A stretch of DNA of 64,000 bases from Blastobasis lacticolella (Eukaryota; Arthropoda; Insecta; Lepidoptera; Blastobasidae): NCBI GenBank assembly GCA_905147135.1, contig LR990049.1:9441428-9505427 (forward strand), in the 5' to 3' direction. Both the position numbers and the translations under genes were made by a program. This document shows positions 25,401 through 37,400 of the stretch, in pieces. Within the stretch, counting starts at the first letter, position 1; each line of letters opens with the position of its first letter. Under the pieces are notes generated by a model. It was given only the letters and a program-made list of their open reading frames with translations. It ran no database searches and was not told the origin of the DNA.

Positions 25401-28400
25401 GCACAGTTTGTCGTCTTCTTACATTTATTTATCTGTTTTACATACATTTGTAAAATTGTGTTAACTAGAATTTTATGCCTTTCTAATCTAGATTCCTTTA
25501 CTAGCAATAGGGTTTTTTTTTAAAGAAAGTGCTCATATTTCTTAATGTAAAACGAAATAGCTGTAAAAAGGCAAAATGAAGATTTATATATGAAATTTCT
25601 TAATCCTAAAAAAGTTTAAAACTGACTTCAGTCATATAACTTAAATTCTTTTCGCACATTTTTGTACCCAAAACACGTTCTGCCATGGTGGGAAACGCAT
25701 TTTCCATTAATACCTCAAATTGCGATTTATTAACACCTAAAACCGTCCTATTTCAATATTTAATATAGGATATGTGTGTGTTGTGCAAAGGGTTCTGGGT
25801 TCGGTAGCCTACGGGATGAAAATGTCAGAAATGTACGAAAATAAGGTTCCTACTACAACAATATTATTATGGAGAAATCCTTCGATCTTCAAGTAAGCTT
25901 ATGCGCTAGAGTCTTGACTATTAATATCTACAGATTTCACTTGCAAAGCCCACACTCAATCCCACCGCTGCAACCCTAGTCAACATTTTTATTGGCTATG
26001 TACTCTTAGATACTATCCGATAATAATACCTATGCTTACCTTACATCATCAACCGATATTCATATTTACGTTTCGGCTTTTCATCAGTTGAACTATAATA
26101 ACCGATCTATATTCTCTCTAAGACCAACAAAGACCGTCGGTCTAATGTAGGTACTGTTTCCCGGCCAGTCCACTGATCCAAACGGTTTATTTTCCAGAAT
26201 GTTTATATGTGACAGTGGGTATCCTGCGATCTTTATATCCAATAGTGGTCATCATGTAAATCAGTCCCTATCATCCTACATCATCATCCTGGAGCATCCT
26301 GAGATCATTATGTCTAACCTTGAGCCAACTGCGATTCGTTCTTTCTCACAGTAAGGGGCATTCTGCGTTGGTAGCGTCTCGTAAGTCCAGCTTCAGAGCC
26401 ACTGCAAACACCAATTTAACAAGAAAACCGCTCAAGAACGTTAATGCTTTTAGAAATAAATAAATTATGAAAATCAAGTTTGCTATTTAGTAAAATAACC
26501 ATATGGTGACAGTGTATATATCGGTAACGAATACCGTTATTTGCGGAGGGAAACTGTGATATCCACATTTAAACTCTGTAGTCTCTAGCCAGCACTTAGA
26601 TCGAGACTACTTGATAATATGCTGCTCACGATGTGGAATGTTCCGCAGACCTGCCTGCGGCACCCAGGCAGCGCTTCAGCCCGGGAGAACCGCGACACGG
26701 TGTTCTGCCAGATGCGGCGCGCCATGGACCTTATACACTACGTCGTGCGGGACGGCCTGCCCGGTCACGACGAGCCTTCGCATGAGGTAAGGCATCACCA
26801 AGACTTGTGTGCTTTAGGTTTGTCAGGATGTGTGCGTAGATATTTGTTTTAAGTCAATCCTTGTATGAGATTCCTGATTTGGTAATACTTGTATGATACT
26901 TTTAAGATTTTCGGGTTTATCGTCACGGTATATTTTACTTATTGATATTTGGAAGCGATCTCATTGAAGACATGATTATTTATTTGTGTCTAGTTTTACT
27001 TGTGTGTTGTAACAAGCTCTTTTTCCTGTAGTTGAGTTGTGGTTGGTTTGTATATCCTGAGTCTGTATCTACTGTAAGTAGGTACAAATAAGTAGTATAT
27101 AAGTAACTTACCTACATCTAATTAATTTATGAGAGAAAGATTGTCACCGTTTGTGTAGTACCTACGTAAGCTAAAGTCACGGTCAAATGGGTCAGTATAA
27201 GTCTCTATCTGTTGTTAATCTTTACCAATTTAGGAGGTTTTAGAGGCCAGATCACTGTCAAAGATCTTACAATTCTGTCCGCCACGCCAAATTCTTGAAC
27301 ACGTTATTTAAGAACGACATTTAAAAAATTTCTATGAAGTTTAATAAAGTATCAGTTTAAATGCGTTTAAGAATTTAGTGCAAGCCGCACAAACATTAAC
27401 ATTTATTTATCTTTAATGAAGATCAGGACGCTTTAATTATGAGCACAATAAACACCGACGGTGATAAATCTAGCCACAACAAGTTCACAGCCAAAGCAAC
27501 TTCACGGCGTGTGTTATCTCGCCGCGGCGCACCGCTCATAGGGGCTTCGTATGAATAATATACGGCGTACTTCCCAAAGTGGCGTCGCTTATCACAGTGG
27601 CCGCAGCCTAAAGCGCTTACATTTATGTTTTTGTGGATAAAAGGAGAAGAGATCAAACAAATAACAGCCTGTGGGTGTAGCCGGAGCGGAGTCGGGGTGC
27701 ACAGGGTGCGCAGGCTTTGACACGGTAGCCCCGTATACAAGTCACGTAGGGCCCTCATGGGCACTGACTCGCACTCTTTTAAATTTATTCTACGAAGATT
27801 ATTTACTTCCTTGTTGACAATTATGTTATATCGAAAGAACTGTCAACTAGTCATTTAAAGTTTTCTAAATGGAAAACAGTCAAAACACTGAAATCTCAGA
27901 GTTGAACGGTAATAGACAGTCAGAACACCAGCACGTTAATAACCTGCAGCTCATCAGTTAGAGTAGGCCCCAAATAGATAGTCGATAAACAAACAGATAA
28001 AGCAGAAATATATCTGACACCATTTCCAAAGTACGAGAAGCGTTCCGTATCAGCGACCGCGGCCACATTCCAGATAGATTTTATCACAATAATATTTTCA
28101 ACTCCGCTGTCGTGTCCATACCTCTGCGAAATACAACCGGATAACTGCGCGCGGCGTCTCAAAAGATGAAAAGTATTTCGAATACTTTTGAAGATGTTCG
28201 GCCTTCTGTTCAAAACATTTACTTACTATTGTATATTCTGATTATTCTGTCTTTTCTATTCAAGACATCGTCATTATTATAATGTAATACTATGCTAGTA
28301 GCCAGATCAAGAGAACTTACGAATTCTTCCTAAATTAAAAATCTCGTGCATGTTTACTCTCGCATGTTTTGTTTGTATGACCGTACAAACTAATGTGAAC

Positions 28401-31400
28401 TCCACAAAATAATATTTCACCTGCCACCGTTTATTTCAACAACATGTCGCGCGCAAAATTGCAAAATGAGCAAGTGTAAATTTTAGTGTGGAACCGAACT
28501 GATTTATTCGTCAGTAAATTGTGGTTTTCATACGGAAAACGTGTAGGTATAGTTATTTCAGGTTAAATTACATCGCTATTGTATATAGTACTTATACAAA
28601 TACAATGTAGGTTAGGTAGGTACTCCACCATGGTACTCATTCACATGATACCATACGAACAACACTTATTTACTTAACTAGTCACAAAAGTATTTTAGAT
28701 TACCTGTGTAACTAAACAATACGAAGTAATAGGACATTACTTTATGAAAGCCAGGACAAATAAGTCGCTCGGTGCGGCCAGTGTCCGCATTCAGTGCGGC
28801 TGCAGGGAAACGGCTCGCGCTGGCCGGTGTTTGAATCCACACCATTATGTCGAGGACAAATGCAAATGGAACCGAGACAATGGCGACCGCAACGCAATGC
28901 GAGCTTAGCGCCTGCGCTTATATGTTTGAACTGAGGATTACAAGCCAAGATATGCTGCTATTTCCCGTGTATTGTGTTAAGCATTTAGGTTTTGGTAATA
29001 ACATAATCTTGAACTGCAGTGCATGCTGGGTTCTTAACAATACAAATTCGTTTGTGTATATTATTCAGTACCTTCTTGCTTTTGACCCCATCTTCATTCG
29101 CGTGGAAAAGGATAAAAGCAAAGGTAGCCCACGTCCGTTGTACACCCACTTAAACCTGTCTCTTTATATGTAGGTATCTCCCAAAAATTAGGTCAACGAA
29201 GGCCATACAAAATGAATAAAACGCGGCTAAATTCATTCCGAGATAAGTTACGTATTCCTTACGTTTTACGTTCGCTAAAATCAAAAGCAGTTCGTGTGAT
29301 TTTAATAACCTCCCGACGCGCTTGAATACCGCAATCAGCATCGGTATAATCAATAACGTATACGGCACTCGAGGGTTCGTACCCTTGTTAGCTAATTTGA
29401 TATCATCCTTGATATGGTTTATCCATGTGAGTGATAAGGGAGGGGTACGCGCCGCTAAACGGCGGAGTGGGGCCACACACCTACATTCGCTGTAAATACA
29501 GCTTCCGACTTTGAAGCCCTGGCTATGTTATTTTGAAGTGCCAAGTAATAGTCGATAGGCGTAATGGTTTAGCTTTACCCCGGTAGCGTTTTTACTCACG
29601 CACGATATTCACATAGTACATTTTAAAGGTATGTTTCAGGTTTCCTACCGCGTACCTTTGTTTACGAGTAGCCCGATATTTCGACGCAGTTGCATGCATC
29701 ATGCAACTTAACTTACCTTTAAAATGTGTGATAATAACCGCGATAGTTTAAAAAATAAGTCACGTAGAACGCTTCGTAAGTGAGCAATAGGTAACAATAA
29801 TTAGCCAAATGTAACAAAATCCTGTAATGCGATTATTGATATCGTTGACGGGTGTCAGTCCGCCATTGACTATAATTCAATTAACGTAAGCTGACCCATT
29901 AGCTGGCGGTTTCAATTGATTTGTTCTAAATATTGAGAATTGGACACACGTAATTATTAAATAGAATTCTCTTATTATTTCTTATATTTTAATCGATTTT
30001 CTTTCTGGTACTGTGTGACTGAATTTTATATAACGTAATTAAAACTAATTGTAACCTAATTACAGCCCTAACATTACCTATATCTAACATGACTGTTTAC
30101 GTACCTACAGTTCGGTACCTACTAGGGGTCGCAATACCGGTATATCTTTTCAAAACCGGGATTTTCGGTATTAACATGAGGTCAATACCGGAATCTCGGT
30201 ATAAATAAATAAAATAAATATTCGTGGACAAATTCACACAGCGCTATCTAGCCCCAAACTAAGCAAAGCTTGTGCTATGGGTGCTAGATAACTGATATAA
30301 TACTTAAATACTTTTAAATACATACTTATTATACATAGAACACCCAGACCCGTAACAGAAATTAAAATTCATCATTTCAATTTCTGCCCGGCCGGGAATC
30401 GAACCCGAGACCTCTTGCGTGGCAGAACATGCCGATGTTGACCATTGAACCACTCAGGTCGTCGGTATTTTCAGGATTTTCGGGATTTGGAGAAGTTGCT
30501 AGTATTTTATTAAAAAACTTTTAATTATTATATTCTTTATTGCATAAAAGACATAGACAGACTTAAATAGTTAGAGGATTTCATACGAAAGGTTATTTTC
30601 TAAAGAAAAATCTAATTTAAATTTCCCCTATTATAGATCCCCCATCGATAAGTCTTTTCTTTTGCTTATAGTATTAGAGAAAATGGTATTAAAGCAAACT
30701 ATTATGCGTCTTGTTAGTCTAGGTGGTGATTAGAATATAAAATTGATTCTAATAGTTCAAAAGTAATATGTAATTTTATTTTAACTGAGTACCGAAAATC
30801 CCGGTTTCTGTAAAATGAATACCGGTATTGTGAACTCGTAGTTTTCGTCCGGGATCCCGGTATTTTCGGTATCCGGGATCCCGGTTTGCGACCCCTAGTA
30901 CCTACCCTACATTAAAACGTTGTTGAACATTTCCATACTCTCTAACATTGTAGTGTACCTAATTACTAAAATTAGTTTCGGTTTCCGCCTTACCGAAAAC
31001 CAGTATTCATGAATTGTCGTCTGAGTTACATTAATGTTTAGGCTGGTTAATGTGATTACTAGGTAAAACCAAAGTGCTAAAGAAAATATCTCAAAAAGTA
31101 AACATTAAATTAGTCTAAAAAATATTGTGAACACAATAATTGCACCGCAAATTTCCGTATAAACCATAGTAGCCATTCAAATTCCAATATTCCATCCAAA
31201 TTCCAACTTCAATTCAACTCCATCGCCATCGTCAAAGAATAAATAGTCTGCGTTCCTCCACAATATTATAGTAAACCTATATAACGAATATGTAGATACC
31301 TATAGGACAGTAAGAGTGCGCGCAGCCTACACTAGGGAGGCTTCACTTCCGCAACACTCGAGCCGGAAGGACGCACGCTACAAACTTGGTGCCCTGGTTA

Positions 31401-34400
31401 GTCGGCTGCCTGACGATATTAGCAAAACACTTTAACAATTAATTAAACACACCATGTTCAGGAATTTCCTATCGTAGGGAGTACTGCGAAGGTATATTGT
31501 CTTCTAAGTCATTATAGAGAGTTCATATAATTTTTGTATAGGTTACCAAGGCCATGTCATTACTTCAATAACATAATGTTTTAAACTATCACGGTTATTA
31601 TCACACATTTTAAAGGTATGTTCCGGGTTTCGCACCGTGTACCTTTGTTGATGTTGACCATGCACGCGACGCGTGACCATGATGCATGCAACCGCGTCAA
31701 AATATCGGGCTACTCGTCAACAAAGGTACGCGGTAGAGAACACAGAACATACCTTTAAAATGTTCGTCTATATAACGATTATATTATCATCATCATCATT
31801 AACACTGCTCTTCTGTTAAAAGAAAGTGCTATTTTAAACCCCCATAATGGCTCATTGCTCCGAGTGCGTAGCTGAATCTCGAAATACAAACGCAGGCATT
31901 TTTGCTTCAGGGGTTGCGCATTGTTACGAACGCGTAATGAAAGCCAACGTGCTTTACAAAACTCACACTACACTAGACATTTTTAATGGGAGATTTTCCG
32001 AGAGGCGATTAAAAAGAAAAAATAGTTCAAATTATTGTAATGAATCAAAACGAGATCCACATGTAATGAAGACATTTTGCGCTTTCGATGTATGAAATGT
32101 AGAAAAGGGACCAAAACTAAGTATCTTCTCACAAAACACCTTTCCAAGTAACTTCGGTTACTAAATTCAAAAGTTGAGAATCCTGTCTAAGCACCGCCAT
32201 CTAGTGAGGCACGTCGAACTACCCTTTTTACTTTTTTAAGTAGCCATCTGAAAATCCCCCACTCTACAAAATATGACCAATTTTACTCGATTTCTTTCTG
32301 TAACTCAGCTAACTATACGTAGGAACCTGCATTATACTTATATGCACTCAGTGCTGCCGGCTGCGACATGCAACATATGACACGATAGAGATCTTGCTGT
32401 TATCGCGATGAGGCTGCCCGGTTGCCAATAACCAACAGTTGCAAGTTCTAAATTGCATTTTCCGCCCGATTGTACTACACTAGACTTATTATAGTAAAGA
32501 GTGATAAAGTTAGGTATTATTAAAACTGGTTTAAGAATTCTATTACCAGGTTTTGATTGCGAATTTGTCCACGCAGAGTTTTGATAAACAATTGCCTATG
32601 TCGTAACCCGAGTCGAGTAAACGCATAAAAACATTCATAATCGAAGAACATAATTAAAAGGACCACCTCGGCATCGTACGATAGTTTTCACTACAAGCTT
32701 TAAAGTTACAGAAGCCTTCCATAAATGGGCGACTCTCATGGCGTAACTACTATAACCCTCGAGAACTTTTTTCCCGCCACAATACAGCCTTACAATGACC
32801 AGTGCCTTACTTACTTTATTAGCGGGTTCTCTTAGCGTCGAAAGTATACCTACCGACCCACATAAATTTCTTCCGCAACATAAGTATTTCTTTACTTTAC
32901 GCTAGGCTTGATTATAGCATACCTTATGAGTGCAACTGTATTTATCCTTGACATAAACTCAAGGATAAATACACTCTTAGGACAGCGGTAAGTATTTACA
33001 GCTAGGTCTATCGATGGCAAACCACCATACACTGAATCTCTCTTACTAATTTCAGCCTAACCGTCGCTACATACTCCTATGTCTACTGATACATAAACAC
33101 GACTATTTCTTTCCTTGTAGATGCAACCTTTCTCGGATAGTCAAGATCAGGTATAACAGTAAACGTTGGTAGCAGAAAGGTTTTCATTTCTTTCATTCTT
33201 CAAAACTACCTATGTATTATATTTATAAATAACTAGATTACCTATTTACCTACGCTTGTTTTTTTATTCATTCCATAGTAACTTAAGTTACAGCCAGCTT
33301 CATTTTCGAATAGCCGTTGGGATCCTTAGAAAGGATATCCCTCTCGGGATTTCAGTTAGCTGACGATTTTTACCTTAATTGATGTCTATTTTTTATGTTT
33401 TATTTTTTAGTCATTTGAGAAATTTTCAGCTATCGTTTTACGCTTAATACATATTTTGTATAACACTGATAATTATAGAAATGCGTAGGTACATTATCTA
33501 TCAATATTTTATTGAGCAAAACTAATTTTTTGTGTAGTCACTATTTGTATTTGCACCATTCTAGCATTAAGCTTTAAAAGTCACAGCAAAATAAAATAAC
33601 GAAAAAATCTACTTACTGGGTAATGTTTTTCCTATTTCACAGCCTTGCTACAAAACACGCTCAGAGCTATTTAGGTGTATAGGTATGTGCTTAATTGAGC
33701 TAGCTTGTTGCAAGCAATTTATCCAGTCTTCAAACGAGGCTATAAGTATACAAATAATTCGTTTAGATAAGAAGTTATTCCTAAGCATTATAATATTGAT
33801 TATTGATCCTATCAATAATATACATTGTAATCATATCGCAGTAAAATTACCTACTTACCTACCTTAATTTAGAGTAATATTTCATAACTAGGGTCAATGT
33901 CCCACTCGTCGACCAATTAAGCGCTTTTTAACCTATAAAATTGTATGATATACAATAATTTATCAACTAGTATTTGTTAATTTGGCCGTTTTATGACATT
34001 TTGGTCGGCTGTTGGTTGGCACATGGTCGACGAGTAGAACAAAAACTATTTAATTCACTTATAATCTATTTATTTTTGTAGGTAAGTATATTTTTTAGAT
34101 AATCGGTAAATTCCACGTTGCGCTTAGTAAGATTTACAAGTTCTTAGAAAATAACTACGAGTAAGTAAGTACATCTAGTGAAAGTAGAGTCACCCTTAAG
34201 TACTTATACATTTTTATACTCTACATTTAGATACCTAAATCCTATTATGATTCGCTTATTTAGAGGGAAAAAAGCAATAGTACCTACTACATTACTACTT
34301 ACTAAGCTTACTTAATTATTCGAGCAGCCTTTTTTTCTAAATTATTTTTAAGACGAACAAGCTTTATTAGTTTAATTTACACAACTTTTAAATCCAGCTG

Positions 34401-37400
34401 CCATCCACACATGTGCTAAGTAATTCTAGAATTAGGACTTCATTATGATATCCTTATTCCCGATAACCGTTTGATACCTACCTGTGTCACCCAGGCAGCG
34501 CAATGGGAGGCGGGCACTGCGCTGGGCGCGCTCCGTGGCCTCACTGCGCAGGTGCGGACGGCGCGTGCGCGCTGCGGCGCCGACGCAGCCCGCCGACGCG
34601 CGATGGCTGCAACCCTGCGAGCGCTCGTCGAACGCACGCACGACTTCACCGACTCCGCGTACACGACGCACGAGCACCGCCAGAGGATACTGAGTATCGC
34701 GGAGCGGATAGCCTTCGAGCTGGATCGGCTGGTCGCCGCCGCCGTGTCGGAGGTGAGCGTGCGTTATGACAGGTCGTGTAGTCCAATAAACTCATGGTAG
34801 AGTTATAATATCTACTCTCTTTCTGTCGCTCCACAATCTCCTTTTACCAGTTTCACCCAAGCGGCGTCTGCTATTCTTCTGCCGTCATCACTACCAGTTA
34901 CAGCGAAACTGCGGTCGCATGCCTATCCAAATCTCTGTGTGTGAAATTATGCAAATTAAATATGCATGATAGATTGAAGAAGGAGACATAACGTTGATGA
35001 TATTCCGACTATTGAGGGTTGTGTCCGACATTCCCCCCAGGAGGAACAGGGCGGCAGCCGCACGGGCACGGCGCTGGAGAGCGCGTGCGCGGGCGCGGTG
35101 GCGGCGGCGGGCGAGCTGGAACGCGCGCTGGTGGCAGCGGCGCGCGATCAGGCGCGCGACCTCGCACCGCTCGCCGACGACGCGCGCCGCCTCGCCGCCG
35201 ACCTTGCCTACATAGGTAACCAGCGCAGGAAAATAGGTACAACGGTGTTCACAGGGAACGGAGGCTGATGTGTAGTCCACGTAATGTGCGCGATTCGGAC
35301 CGAGTACGCCACCGCACAAGGTACCTAGTTTCTACTGCGCTCAGACTCCGCGTGGGCCCAGTACAGACTCAGTGTGAAGTATCGTTATTGAAATGTTTAA
35401 TACCCTTCCTGCATTTATGTGGACTTAATGTTATTGCATGCCGATGTCGTTATCCTCCCGTCACATAGGCGTTCGCTCCCTATAGGTAAAACGACCTTAA
35501 TTGTGTAGGTGATCTGTTTTGCAAATTCTAAAAAAATTTGGACTTGGCATTCGCATTGCAGCTAGTTCCTGTGGTGAGAGAGAATCCGAGAGACTGCACA
35601 ATATAGCCAGCCGGCTGCACGAGCAATTAGACCACATAATAGAGGTAAGAGGCGGCTCACTCACTCTAGTTTAACTACTTTATATAACGTTTTCTGTTTA
35701 TCACTGAATTACTTTTGATAAATATAGAAATGACATCTTGTACATCTTGTACAATACGTCGTCTATCGTCGACTCGCACTGATAATGAAGGAATGTTCAT
35801 TATCGTAATTCGGTATTGACCGGCAAAAGATTAACTACCGACCGAACATGCCGACCGCATCTCCGCAGGTATGCAAGTTGCTTCGGCACATAGCGATGTC
35901 GGAGACGCTGCAGGTGAGCGCCAAGTTCGCTGAGATCAACCTGAGGATATACGGGCCGCAAGTGGTGACCGCAGCGCGCACGCTAGCCGCACACCCGGGC
36001 AGCGCAGCCGCGCGCGAGAATCTCGACGTGTTCGTGGACATGTGGGCGTGGCTGTTGGCGGACGCGGCGCGGCTGGCGCGAGACCTCCTCGACCTCACGG
36101 ACGAGCGCGCCGCCGTCGACAAGCACCAGTACAGCAGCTTGCCGAGGCCCGGGGTTAGTAGCATATCACCCTAAAAATCAACTTGTCAACGCCTCTGACA
36201 TAGCTGTTATACTCTTCCGCAAGATTGACTACGTAAGCCACTTCCAAGCGCACGAATGACATTAACAACGAATGCAATTGCCGTAACCGAAACCTACCGG
36301 GAAAGCATTCATCATCATCACTCTTACGCTTTCCGTCTTCTATATTCATGAATATTTCTTCTCGGTTCTTAAAAATGCACTCGATTTGATCTTCCCGTTT
36401 CATGGTTTCCTTTTAATCTTGCCACATACTTACATATTTGTCTTTTTTCTCTTTCCATTTGCCCTACTAATCTAAGCATAGGTACATAATGAAGAAGATG
36501 AAGAATTAGGCGGTAGGATCCTGTTCAGTTAATAAAATGTAGACTCAACCTATCTTCTATTACAGAAACATGGTACAACAAGTAAACCCCTAAAAGCAGT
36601 AAGATTAGACTCCGCCGAGCAGGCCAAGATAGCTAAGTCGGGGTTGGAAATGAAGATGATGTCGTCAGAAATGGATGCAGAGACTGAAAAATGGCAAGGA
36701 GCGGCCGCAGACGAAAACAACGATATCGTGAAGAGGTATGCAAATCGCAGGATCATTGTTGTTGTTCCAAAACTTATTCTAAACCACGAATTCTCCTTTT
36801 CAGGGCAAAAAATATGTCTTCCATGGCCTTCGCTATGTACCAGTTCACAAAAGGCGAAGGTCGATTAAATACTACGCAAGACCTCTTCACACAAGCGGAA
36901 TACTTTGCAGAAGAAGCGAATAGGCTATATAAAATTATTAGGCAATTTTCTTATCAGGTACGTGGACTCATTTTACTTCATCACGAGACATTGGACCTAA
37001 TCTCATTGGCTTATGGTTGCAAATTGCAGGTGCCAGCAGGCACGACGAAGAAAGAACTATTGGAGCACCTGGACAAGGTGCCGACGTATGTGCAGCAATT
37101 GCAGTTCACGGTGAAAGAGCCCACGGTGGGCCGCGACGCCACTTTTGGCAAGGTGGACAACGTCATACAGGAGACCAAACACCTCATGAACGTCATCAGC
37201 AAAGTGGTCACCACTTGTTTCGATTGCGCGAACAAGGTAACCACACCCATTCTAAACTCACTCCTAACATAAATTTATATACTTACTTAATAAATTATTC
37301 TTATTGATATGATACATTCGAGCAACACGATGCACAATTTGAAACTCTAGTGAATAATATTTAGGAACTCTAAAGACTTTAGTGCATTGGAACGTAATGT

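Larger units (their letters stand above)
21605..26648 (+). other. Catulin intron, 5 kb, repeat-bearing
   Basis: Contains a MITE (21650-21782), an imperfect inverted repeat around 22287-22410 (TTAAGCC...CCGCGATA), SINE-like copy 2 (23374-23700) and LINE relics (24340-24840). Nothing was recognised in 24850-26640 beyond AT-rich sequence. Confidence 0.7.
26787..34494 (+). other. Catulin intron, 7.7 kb, with nested transposons
   Basis: Largest intron of the gene. It carries MITE copies at 29619-29726 and 31606-31762, a hAT-type element with an inner SINE (30123-30897), a LINE relic near 31310-31435 and a 12-bp inverted repeat (33904-33915 with 34024-34035). Small open frames at 27423-27764, 29150-29476 and 31847-32095 show no domain. 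Confidence 0.7.

Noticed and set aside
30370..30461. Functional tRNA-Gly gene
   Set aside because: The internal boxes are intact, but the acceptor and D stems are degraded and a long 3' body with an AT-rich tail and flanking duplications shows a SINE.
31847..32095. 82-codon + frame with two AHCSECVAES/AHCYERVM-like segments
   Set aside because: The apparent internal similarity is short, no family is recognised, and it sits deep in a catulin intron among transposons.
34432..35319. Several overlapping Arg/Ala-rich frames on both strands
   Set aside because: By-products of the GC-rich catulin exons at 34495-34752 and 35041-35215.
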